Below, piece after piece: positions 44,304 to 56,700 of a stretch of 64,000 nt of DNA; within the stretch, counting starts at the first letter, position 1, and each line of letters begins with the position of its first letter. Made by a program: the position numbers and the translations under genes. The DNA is from Luidia sarsii. Its lineage: Eukaryota; Echinodermata; Asteroidea; Paxillosida; Luidiidae. A model generated the notes under the pieces. The model made no database searches. It was not told where the DNA came from and saw only the letters and a program-made list of their open reading frames with translations. The stretch is taken from contig OX465102.1 of the NCBI GenBank assembly GCA_949987565.1, positions 11,238,763 to 11,302,762 on the forward strand, written 5' to 3'.

Positions 44304-44727
44304 AGTGAGTTAAGGAATTCATCTCCGTACAAAGACCACATTGTACGGGGTCAAAATTCTGGGAAGGGACCCAAGGAATGGCACAGAAGTGGAATGAAGT
44401 GAAATTTGCATACTTGCACTGAGTGTGCACAATTTTTGTTAGGTTATAATGAGTTGCTCAGTAGTGTTTCCCACCGATGAAATGCCCAGGATAATTAATG
44501 AATATTCATGAGGTGTAGTAATATCACTCACAGTTGTTTAACAAGGTCAATCTCACACCGGTTAAGAAATATTGCAATGATGCCGCTGGCTGAAAAAGAA
44601 AAAAAAACAACGATAAACCATCCCACCATTAGTGGGGACGACGATGAGTTGCTCTGTGCAGATGGGTGAGGCTCCAATTTGGCCATTGTGCTCGAGTCAC
44701 CCTTGACCTGATGCATATTCATTAGGC

Positions 44728-47700
44728 TCAGGGCACATGCACCACGCACGCCCCTGCCCGACCTATGTTCAAAGGTGCAGCCTGTGGTTGCAAAGGAGAG
44801 AGGAAAGGGTCAAGGAAGCTCATTAGCTTATTGAATCTGTTTCAACTGTTACACAAGAAAAATGGAGTCTTCGTGTTTGTTTGTTTTTACAAAAAATTCT
44901 GCAAGACTGGCAGGAAGACTGATACCCTGAACAAATCTTTGGTGAAAAGAAAAGCTATTTGGAATTTAAAAAACAAAATAAACAACTGGCTGGGAAGTTT
45001 TAAACAGATTTTCAAAAAATGGCGAAGAAAACTTGGACTGGACTGGGATTTTTGAAAATTACTTTCACACTTTTTTTTTAATGCATCTCTTCTGTCGGGT
45101 GGATGGTTTCCCCGGTTTGTGAAAACATGGAGGGTAAATACCAACTATCTCTGCTGGGTGCGGGGGAGTCTTATGTTGCATGACCGATCATGATGTCAAG
45201 TTTTCCAAATGAAACTCAAGGCCTTGCTTACGGCTGACATACATTTAGCGCTGCACTGCACATGCATCTTCCTACTGAATGAGAGTATAGACCTTTTTCA
45301 CCCACATGACCAAAACACGTAAAACAAAAACACTGCCGCTACGTTGGACCGCTTTTTACGGAAAGTGTACGACAACCTTATGGTACAACTGATGTTTACA
45401 CTGTGCGCTGCCATTGTAAGGCAGTCCAGCATGACGTCACGTGAAAAAGGTCTATAAAGGGGATTAAAAGGGTTGACTCCTTGAAAACCTTAACGTATTG
45501 CATATCTTTCACATGTTGCATTGATTCGTCGCGAGGGGAACCGAAAAAGATGATAATTATACACAAAAATGTATACACACGTGACAAAATAAGGCATAAA
45601 AATGGAAATACTTTTGACAGAGAATGGCAAAAAAGCCCTCGCTGAATGACTCACAAATTGCCAGTCTCCGGTGAGCGGATCGTAGCTCTCCACTGAGTTG
45701 AGGTAGCTCTGGCCGTCAAAGCCTCCCACTGCGAAGAGGCGGTTGCCTAGCACCGCCACGCCCACTGCATCTCGGCACTGGCTCATGGGGGATAGCGTGC
45801 ACCACTGGTCTGAGCGGGGATCGTACCTGTTGGGCAAAAACGTGTTGTCCAAAAACAAAAAAAGGTCAATGTGCTGTCACACTTAACCACTTCGCGCCGG
45901 GACCTCCGAATCCGGAGGTCAATTGGATTGCCTATGCAACGGGGCCCTCCGAATCCGGGCACCACTATTGTCCACATTCATTGCATCCATGAATTGCAAG
46001 ATTAGCGGCAGTAATTGTGCAATTGTGGGACTTTTACTGTGGAGGATCGAGGGATACCGCGCTGCAGCTGAAAGCACGCGGGGGACATTGTCTTTGCATG
46101 CCACACAGCCCAACGGTCGTCGGTCTGACATTGGAATTCCCCCCACATTCTTTACCTTTAACGCTCGTTTGTGGCCGACCAACTCAAAGATTTGACTGCC
46201 TGGAGTGGAGGCTGGAGTCTGCGGTCAGGGATTGTCAGCAGCGTACACGCAAGCACACACACACGTCCGTTACGGTCCATTGACGATGCACAAAGGGCCC
46301 TTTTTCGAACGGATAATCTCTTGACAAAAGCCACAACGACGTCCGAATTGTGCCAGGTTTTACTCTCTTGTACCCATAGTATACTCTAGTCTTATCGATT
46401 TATTTCACATAAATATATTGTTCCGAATGTTTTAGCAAGATTTTAAAATGATGCATTGTTCAAAAACCCCCGTATGGCGGTCATCGGCGCTGAAAACCCC
46501 CCCGGCGCTACGTGGTTAAGAAAGGTCCTGCAAGGTTTCTACAACGTCAATTTTAAGTTCAGGACATTTCACTCAGGAAGCCTTTTACATCATTTCTGTT
46601 TAAAATCAAATGTTACTTTAAAATCGAATGAGAGCAAGAAGAAAAGTCAATCAGAAGAGCCCACTTAGTGTCACATCCAAACATTAATTTATAAATTGCT
46701 GTGTCATTGGCTTGCACAATGCATAATGATAATTTGTATACAGGAGGATTTGCGTTGACACCAGGTAAAAGGTCTCTTAAAGAAGAGGTATGGTTCTGAA
46801 AAGAACCTGATAATGGCCGGAGCATACTGGCCAAAACGTCGAGTTATCACTCTTTTGAGAACCATACCTCTTCTTAAAAAAACCTTATACATGATGTCAT
46901 CGCAAACCCTCCTATATTGTTTGATCCACCGACCACCATGCAAAGCCTTAAGTCTTATTTTTTTATATACGGTACTGTATAATATAGACTGTGTATTTGT
47001 AAATAGCCTACCAAAGCAACATTGCACCTCACAGGGACAATCCTCTGGTTCACTGCTGCTCAAAGCAAAGAAACAAATGACAAACTACCACAGCAAAGAC
47101 TAAACCAGAGGTCTCAGGTTCAAGTCCCGGTCAAGATTTCTTTGCCACATATATTACAATGCAGAGGCTGCTGACCCCTGCATCCCCATCGCACGTGATG
47201 AGCAGTGCAGTCGAAAAAGAAGTGCTACATGGTGTCACCACAAAACCTTCCACTTAGTATTTCCACAACGCAAACCTTCAAGTCTCATCTAAAGAAGACA
47301 TTAAGGGCTTGGTCCACCTCGAGCCCAGAGGTAGATCTCAACAAACCCATCGTAACTTACAGATCAATTGCAAGACAATGATCGACGCACAGAAACCACG
47401 CTACCCATCGCCACTTCCAACGGGTTACCCACCGTAGGTTGAGTGACGATGCATCGCAAGACTTTGTGAGATACGCCCCAGATAAACCCTTCCCCCCCCC
47501 ACCCTCACCCTCTCCTGACCACATCCCCTCCATTGGCCGCACCTTTCCACGCAGTCAAAGTGTCTGGAGGAGAGCTGGTTGGAGGTGTCGTGGCCGCCGA
47601 TGGCGTACAGGCAGCCGTTGCAGACGGCCACCCCCAGGCCTCCCCGCCGCTTGCTCATGGGGGCGCACATGGTCCAGCGGTTGATGTGCGGGTCGTAGAC

Positions 47701-50700
47701 TTCCACAGTGCGCAGGCAGGAGCTGCCGTCTCTGCCCCCGACTGCGTACAGTCTGATCGGTGGACGAGCAGAGGGGGAAACGTTGAGGGATTGTAATGCA
47801 ACATCATGTATAAACCTAGCATAATTTGTATTAATACTTATGCACTTGGTAAGTTCATTGTTTATCATATGTGTGATTTTTGGTCTTTTACTACACTGGG
47901 ACAGCAAATTTCGTGTGGGGAAAAGAACTTTTTACACGACAATGAAGTATCTTGAATCTTGAACAGGTAGAAGTAGAAGAGGAAGACAAAAACGAAGATG
48001 GAGGGACAAAATCACCACATATATATGAACACGGCATGATGGAGTAGGCAGACATAATTTTTATGATAGAACATAACGGAAAGTGCTTGAGGAGTGTTTC
48101 ATCCAACAATGGATGAACACAACTTAAATATATATACAAAGAATAGTGGAACACAAGTCCGAGGAAGAGGAAGACTTTTCATGCGTTGCACGCTTAGGCA
48201 GCTCTTGAAATTGGAGCTCAGTAGCCGATTTCACTTCAAATGTTGCGTACGCAACATTTTGTTGCGTAACTTACACAACATTTTGCTGCCTTTTCTAAAT
48301 AGTGCACAAAAGAGCCATTGTGGCGCAAGACTTGCGCAACATTTGTACGTTGCGTAACTTACGCAACCTTTCTTGAAATCGGCTGCAGGGTCGTTGGAGT
48401 CACTGCCTCCAACTCCATTTTATTAGCATCCCCGTATAGACACGACAAACCCCCCCCCCTCCCCATCCACCCAGAGTCCCTGAGGGGTCAGCAGGACACA
48501 GGTTTCGATCCACCAGGGAGGTCAACAGAAAGCACCACCTGTTGGAGCCCGCCCTGAGCCACACCCAAACTCACTTGCTGTCAATGACGGCCACGCCCAC
48601 TGTGCTTCTGGGGGAGGACATGGAGGCTACGTAGCTCCACTGCTTGCTCTGCGGGTCATAGCGCTCCACCGACGACAGGTAGCTCCACCCATCATGGCCG
48701 CCCACAGCGTACATAGGACCCTCAACCATGCCCACACCTGTTGAGTAACCGTACAGACTATAATATGTAACCATGCCCACACCTGTTGAGTAACCGTACA
48801 GACTATATATGTAACCATGCCCGCACCTGTTGAGTAACCGTACAGACTATAATATGTAACCATGCCCACACCTGTTGAGTAACCGTACAGACTATAATAT
48901 GTAACCATGCTCACACCTGTTGAGTTACCATACAGACTATCAGGATCAGTGTTATAGCTACGCTGGTCGGCGGTGGACGGGGCCGACCACCACGGGTAAT
49001 TTCCGTCCACCACTCCCAGTGAAAAACAATGCTTCCGACCGGCAATATGTTCACCCCATTATTACCAAAATCTATGTTTGGTTTCGATAGTAAAATAAAT
49101 TGTACTTTTTATAGCGTAACCGTCTCGCTAATACTTGTTCTGGAAGTTCCGATCAGGCTTGAGTAGCGCAGCGTGATCGTAGTCGTAACTCGTATGCAGC
49201 CATGTGGCCGCTGTGCACGTGCACTGTGCAGTATACAGTGTGTGCAAAGACGTGTTGTGTCATGTCACATGTGCCGCGCGTAGGCTGGTTTCGGCCCTAC
49301 TGCTCCTGTAGTGTCGCTATGGCTTTACCTAGAGGCGGAAACCACACCTAGACTTGCCAACCTCGGTAACGTTGCGAATGGAAATCGGTCATAACTAAAA
49401 TACGTTTGTCTCCGAATGTTGTTACCGCGTAGTTTAATATTATTCTCTTCGTTATTAATTTTGATAGTGGTACAAAATGTATGAATAAAAAGCAGAGAAT
49501 ACAGGCTTCAAGTTGAGGGTAAAATTGCTAAATTTGGACGGAGGTCGAAAAACGCTAGTTTGACTCTCTTTTTTTCTCCGTCATTTTGGCTCGATCTACC
49601 GCGGCCGCACGGAGCGATTTTGAAGATTTAAACTTCTGATATCTTAAGAAATGAATGAAAAATTTAAATCCTTCTCAAATTTTCTAGAATTCTAGAAAAT
49701 ATACTTTGGTTGACCGCGATACTTGAAACATCGCTAGTATAACTGTAATAAACATTAGTTTATTTGTTAGAAAACAACTGTAAGGGCTGGCGGAAGTTTA
49801 CTAATCATTGCACATGTACCGAGTGCACACACAGTCAATTCAAACATGTACATTATTCTTCAAGTTTTGTTGTTCAGTTTACTTGTTTATTAATGATTTA
49901 TACACTGTACATGACTAACAACAAAACTTGCAGTAAAGTTAACTTGATTAATTAATTAATCACTTTAATGTGATTCATTAATTTAATTTAACAGTACATG
50001 TAATACAAGTTTTGTTGCTATCATTTTGACCGCAGTCGCTAATCGCGAGGCTTCGTTCACGAGAACGACTTCTTGTTGGTGAAATTTGAACCACCACTAA
50101 AAATACCCTAGCTATAACACTGATCATGACTGTATATGTAATCAAGGATTTAGTTTCAAATCTCATGCAGACTATACATCTATGTAGCTATTCCCACTCC
50201 TGTAACCATACAGACTGTATATGTAATCAAGGTTTTAGTTTCAGGAGACTGCAGAGTACACTGTTTGAAACGTCGAGTTCCTCCGGTTCTTTTCAGAACC
50301 ACACTTACTCACAAAAAAGAATTTACATGGCGTCTCCGCAAACCTAATTATCCTGATATTCTCACCATGCAAACCTTCAAATCTCATACAGACTATACAT
50401 CTATGTAGCTATTCCCACTCCTGTAACCATACAGACTGTACATGTAATCATGGTTTTAGTTTCAGGTGAATTCACTGCACAGAAAAACAAGCTTTACGAA
50501 TTCACAGGCAAACTACAACCTGTATTTTCACGTTCTGTGCGACGTGGACGAAGCCCAAGCTTGAGACTGAGCCAGAGATTCATAGAGGGCCTATACCAGG
50601 AACCATGCCCGTGCCTGTGAGTAACGATGCAAAGTATATTGGAAAGAAGCTAGGAACGGAGCACAACTGCCAAGGAAATGAAACGATTGCTGCCCAACGT

Positions 50701-53700
50701 ACGTACCCAGGCCGTGCCTGTGCGTGCCCATGGGCGTCAGCATGTTCCAGGACTTGCTGGACGGGTTGTAGCACTCCACCGAGTTCAGGGTTTTCAGGCC
50801 GTCCCGGCCGCCCACCACAAACAGCTTGTCCTGGCAGACGGCCACCCCAAACTGAAGCCGGCGTTCGCTCATGTTGCCGATGTGGGTCCAGGTGTTGGTG
50901 CGCAGGTCGTACTCCTCAATGCTGATGGCGCCTGGGATGGGAAAGAGATGCGGCATGAGCTGCTGACTTCGGTGCCATAGTATGCCCAGGGCCAAAGTTC
51001 CTTAGCATGAAAATCTGCTAAGCAGGAAAAGTCTTCTTTTTTGGTAAACATGAGTACAAACCACACCGCTATTTGATGTCAATGTTGCACTCTACTTCTA
51101 CAGAGTGTCCAGCAAGAAACTGGGGCCAAACACTTGTTTCTAGATGCCTGTGACGTTCAAACGGGTATTAAGAGAAATGGAACCGAAGCCTAAGCCCGAG
51201 CCTAAGCCTCCATTTCTTAAACGGCCATAGAGATCAATCTTTCCTCGGGAGGGCCGTATCCCGATGGCTCCCCTGACCCACCTTTGGTGTTGTCCATGCC
51301 TCCCACGGCGTACAGCGAGCCCACGGTGGACTTGCGCGGCCGGGTGCGCTCGCTCTGCATGACCGTGCGGCGCTCGGGGAGGAGGTGGTACCTGAGGGCC
51401 TCGTACAGGAGCTGGTGGCACTCCTCCTCTCCCTGGAAGAGGGCGCTGTTGTCGATGATGTCGCTCAGAAACTTGCGGCGGGCAAACAGATCAAAGAGGA
51501 GTAATACGGTAGCATGCAAAAACTGTCGCAAAACTGCTCACTGACTGAACAAGACCAAAAGGCAAGGATTAAAGATTAGGAGGGCCTGGTTTCGATCCTA
51601 GGAGGACCTTTTCAAAGGCCCAAAGTTTTCTCTGCCTGTGAGAAAGGTCCTGGCAGGCTCAAGACGTCAGGCCCTCCTAATTCTTTAGATCAAACAGATG
51701 GCAAGCTCTGACTGTGGCCCTTTACGAATGTCAGGATTCGTCTCCGTCTGACAAAACCTCAAAAATACAGGTTGTGCATATGACCGCCACATGGATGCAC
51801 GAAGGGTCCTTGATTAATGTGCCATTTCCAAAACTCAGTAAATCAATCAGAGAGAGAGAGAGAGAGAGAGAGAGCAGTGGCAGTCGGATGTACAATAAGA
51901 TCTTTTGGCCGAGTTCAATTGGGTGGTTTGGCCTTGGGTACAATTTCAACAGTCATGGTGGCCTCTTCAACAGGGCCGCTGCTAAATTGGAACCACGTGA
52001 TGGATTTTCTTCTTTTCCTATTTTACCTGAGAAGAGAGCAACAGAAGACAGATGTGCGGCAAAATCTCTTAGGCAGGTACGACTGGGCAAAGTTGCTTGG
52101 CCCGAATCACGACATTTTGACTATCATTCGGCCTCTTCCGACAGGACCACTTTCCGCTCGTTTTACCTGGGGCGAGAGGAGTGGGAGTCGGATGTGCGCC
52201 ATGATCTTGGCCAGGTGAGGGCGCCGCTCGCTCAGGCTGTGGTTGACCCAGGAGAGCAGGGCGTAGTACACCACCTCCTCGTTGGGCACGTTGAGGTCAT
52301 CGCTGGCAACGAGGATGCAGACGTCACTGGCAGACATCTGCAGGAACTCCTGGTGGCTGGTCACCTCGGTGAAATTCTCCTGGTGGTTACAGGAGGAAGA
52401 CGGAGGGGGAGAGGAGGGGGGAGGGGGAGACAGGGGCAGGAGAAGGAAGAGCCCGGGGGGGGTGGGCACACATGGAGACCACTGTGTCAATTTCGTCGCC
52501 ATCCATCACACGACCTCGACTAGCTCAGTGGTCAAATGGCAAAGACATCTACAGTAGACAGAAGCCATGGGCCCAATCTGCCTGTATTTTCTTTCAGCAG
52601 ACAATGCCCTGAGCACACAGTGTTACTTGTATGTCAAGTGGAACAAACCGATATTGCTTTTTAAAAAACTTTTTTTTTTCAGTATTACTAGTAGTTCTGA
52701 CAAGGGAGAAAAACCACATAGTCAGAGTGAACAAACCAGGGGTAGGTTTCACAAAGTCTTTTGATGCAGCGAAACTGAGCCATCGTAAGTTGATAAGCCA
52801 TCTGGTTTCTGTGCATCACTCATCGCCCTGTGATTAGTTGTGGGTAGCAACGAATTTGGTGGGGGAGTTGGACTGCTGGACTCACCATGGTGTAGTGATG
52901 AGCCACCTTCAGCAGGTCGGGGCAGCTCTGGGCATCGGCGAAGGAGCGGATGCCCAGGCAATTGGAGGGATGCAGCTGCTTGACCAGGTAGGCACAGCAG
53001 GCCTCTGTCACCTCCGACAGCTGCAGCATGCAACCTGTGGCCAGCAGGTTCTCTACATTGTCCTCCGTCAACAGAATCTCACCTAGCCAGGGGACGAGGG
53101 AGGGAGGCAGAGAGGCAGGCAGGGAGGCAGGGAGGCAGGCAGGCAGGCAGGCAGGGAGGGAGGGAGGCAGGCAGGCAGGCAGGCAGGGAGGGAGGGAGGG
53201 AGGAAACCCAGTCACCAGAGGAATTGCAGGGAGGGGAAAAAGAGGACAAGCATCAAAGGAATATACTGGCCCCAGTTGGATTTCATAATGGACAGACCTT
53301 CTCGCAGACATACATGTAAATACCGTAAGCAATGGTCAAACATGGCTAGGTTCATTTTAGAAAAAAATCAACTTCATCATCATCGTCATCATCATCACCG
53401 TCGTCAACGTCATTGCCGCTGTCATGGTGATTGTCATTATTGTCATCATCGTCATCATCGCCATCATCGGCATCAACCTCCCCATTATTGTCATCATCGT
53501 CATCATCATCATTATTGTCATCATCATCATCATCATCATTATTGTCATCATCATCATCATCATCATTATTGTCATCATCATCATCATCATCATCCTCCTC
53601 ATTATTGTCATCATCGTCATCATCATCATTATTGTCATCATCATCATCATCATCATCATCCTCCTCATTATTGTCATCATCGTCATCATCATCATTATTG

Positions 53701-56700
53701 TCTTCATCGTCATCATCCTCATCATCATCTCCATTCTCCTAATCTTCCTCTTCCCACCCCCATACACATTGCCCTCCACTCACCCGTGTAGATGTACTGG
53801 ATGCAGGCCTTCAGTGCCTGAGGGTCCACCTCCCGCAGTTCCACCTCCCTGGCTGTTGCCTCCACCACGTCACTGGTAAACATGGCGGCGAAGTAGTCCG
53901 AGACTGCGCAGAGTACCAGCCGATGGGCGGGGATGCGGACTGAGCCCGCCGTCAGAACCACATCGGTCAGCTGCTTGCGCTGTAGGTACACCTACCGCAC
54001 CATTTGGGAAAAGTACTGAGACTTGAGAAAGCTTGCATGGTGGAGGCACCATGTGGAACATTTGTAGCAACGCCTTTTTCAGTTATTTTTTTCGAGGTTT
54101 GAGTCTTAGACCGAATCAGTACATGTAGGTTAAATTCCTCGTCCGAGTCAGTAGACTCGAGTCTGAGTGTCAGTAGGTTCAAGTCTCAGTCCGAGTCAGT
54201 ATGTTTGAGTCTGAGAGAGTCGAGATATAAGATGGCGCCGAACAAGGGCGACATGGTTTTGCGAGCTCTTACCTTTTTATTACTCGTGTCTTTTTTAATC
54301 ACGGAATCGTCAGGAATACTAACATACACCAGAGAGGAATTACTTGCTCTTCAACCTAGAGTCAACAATGTGAGCAATGAACTCCTGGCGAGCCTTAATT
54401 TGATGGAAAACTGTCTGTCTGTACCTCCGAATTCTTCCAGCAATAAGGGACCCGGCTCTGCACGTTCTCAGAATCGTCGAGGCGCAGGCGGGGCAAGCGT
54501 GGTGGGGCGCTGGTACGACTTCGGAAGCGGAACCATAAACCACCACTGCCCAGTTTATTCCTTGGAAATGTGCGCTCTCTACGCCACAAGATTGATGAAC
54601 TGAGCTGCCTAATGCACACCTGGAGGGACTTCCATGATTGCTCCATATTCTGCTTTACTGAAACCTGGCTGAATGCGTCTATTCCGAGCTCAGCTTTAGA
54701 ACCCCCCGGATTCACCCTTATCCGTTCGGATCGGAATTTCACCGAAGTGGGAAAATCAACAGGTGGTGGTTTATGTTTTCTCCTGAACAATAGTTGGTGG
54801 AGGGGCGCCAAGGTGCTCTCACACTCCTGCACACCTGAGCTAGAGACGCTATTCCTCAAATGCAGACCCTTTTATTTACCCCGGGAATTTGGCTCTGTTC
54901 TACTTTGCGCCACTTATGTGCCCCCAGATGCCAATGCCAAATCCGCCATTGATCAACTTTCAAGCATCATTACGCAGCAGGAGAATCAGAACCCTGGATC
55001 GTTCAGCATTGTTCTTGGTGACTTCAACCATACAAATCTGAGGAAGGGTCTCCCTAAATACCATCAGCATGTGAAGTGCACAACGCGCCATGACAGAATT
55101 ATTGACCACTGTTATACTAAAGCAAAGGATGCTTATCGGTCTCTGAAGCGCGCACCCCTCGGCAATTCAGACCACAATATGGTCTGGCGTTCGATTGTGT
55201 GTCCCCAAGACTATTCGCTCCCGGTTTAGGCAGTCGTTCATCCCAAACCCTATTCACATTTTCAATAGATACTCCAAGCGGTAGATGACTATACATGAAT
55301 ATCATGGCTGAGCCTTATTTACCCTATTGCCACAGACGTTGCATCTGCGTATGTTAATGTTTTTATGTGACTTTCTTGTGTATCCGTGGGTTTAGTTCGA
55401 TAATTGTATTGGATGTGTATGTGTAATCTGTGTATTATTGATTTCTTACAGTATGAATATGCTTTTATCACATGTTCTATTTTGTAACATGGTTTTTTTT
55501 TCCCAGTGGAAGGCAAATTTCTACGTTTTTATGTGGATAATAAATTAAATCAATATCAATATCAATATCAATTTATATTTGGTTCCTGCATACCGACAAC
55601 AGCTGAAACGAGAGAAACCTACAATACGACTGGTCTCTCAGTGGTCGGAAGAAGCTCAGCAGCGACTCCAGGGTTGTTTTGCAAGCACAAACTTGGATTT
55701 GTTTGTTGAGAGTTCAGCTGACCTCGATGAATGCACTGAACTTATAATGGACTACATTAGATTCTGCGAGCAGTTGTGTATCCCCAAGAAATCGCTAACG
55801 AGATTCCCAAATGACAAACCCTGGTTTGACCAGTCAGTGAAGGCCCAGCTTCGAGCGAAAGAAACTGCATTCAGATCCGGTGATGCTTCAGTGATCAAGA
55901 AAAACAAATAGGATGTTCTGAAGGCAATAAGAGATGCAAAGCTAAAATATCGTAACAAACTTGAGGGTGAGATCTCTTCCACTAACAGCAGGGAGTTGTG
56001 GGCAGGTTTTAATCAAATCACTGGATATAAACCTAAGTCCAGTCAAGCACCCGAGGAGGATGTCACTCTCAGATCAACTCAATAATTTTTATTCACGTTT
56101 TGATCGCCCAATCGACTATTTACCAATAATAAATGAAACACTACCACCGCCATTTTTGATCACTACTGAAGATACTCATCGTGTTCTTGCTCAGCTAAAT
56201 ACAAAGAAAGCACCTGGACCAGATTGTATCAGCCCACGCCTTCTGCAAAGTTGTAGGGACGAATTGTGCAATATTTTATGTAAATTCTATAACTGGTCTT
56301 TAAAAACTTGCCATGTGCCAAATGTTCTCAAGAAGTCAATTATTAGTCCCGTGCCCAAACGATCGCCAGTGACTACTTTAAATGACTACTGTCCAGTAGC
56401 TTTAACATCTATTGTTAGGAAATGCATGGAAACTTTAGTTAGAAATTTCATCCAGTCCCGGCTTCCATCCGATCTAGACCTATTTCAGTTTGCCTACAAA
56501 GCAAACAGATCAGTGGACGACACAGTCTCATGGACCCTATTAAAAGTATCTCAATTTCTTGATAAAAATACACCCAATTATTGCAGACTTTTATTTGTAG
56601 ATTATAGCTCAGCTTTTAACACTATATCCCCTCTTAAATTGTATTCTAAACTTCTAAATCTGAATCTTAGCCCTTCTATGTGTAGATGGATATTAGATTT

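Larger units (their letters stand above)
39623..44727. other. Noncoding intergenic stretch
   Basis: No exon with family similarity was recognised between the last tRNA relic and the KLHL stop codon. It contains a minisatellite (41445-41890), a C-rich run near 43037-43055, two MITE copies (43176-43301, 44162-44303) and many short unsupported open frames. Confidence 0.55.

Noticed and set aside
53276..53879. Polyhistidine, polyisoleucine and polyserine open frames
   Set aside because: They are three frames of a TCATCA microsatellite in a KLHL intron.
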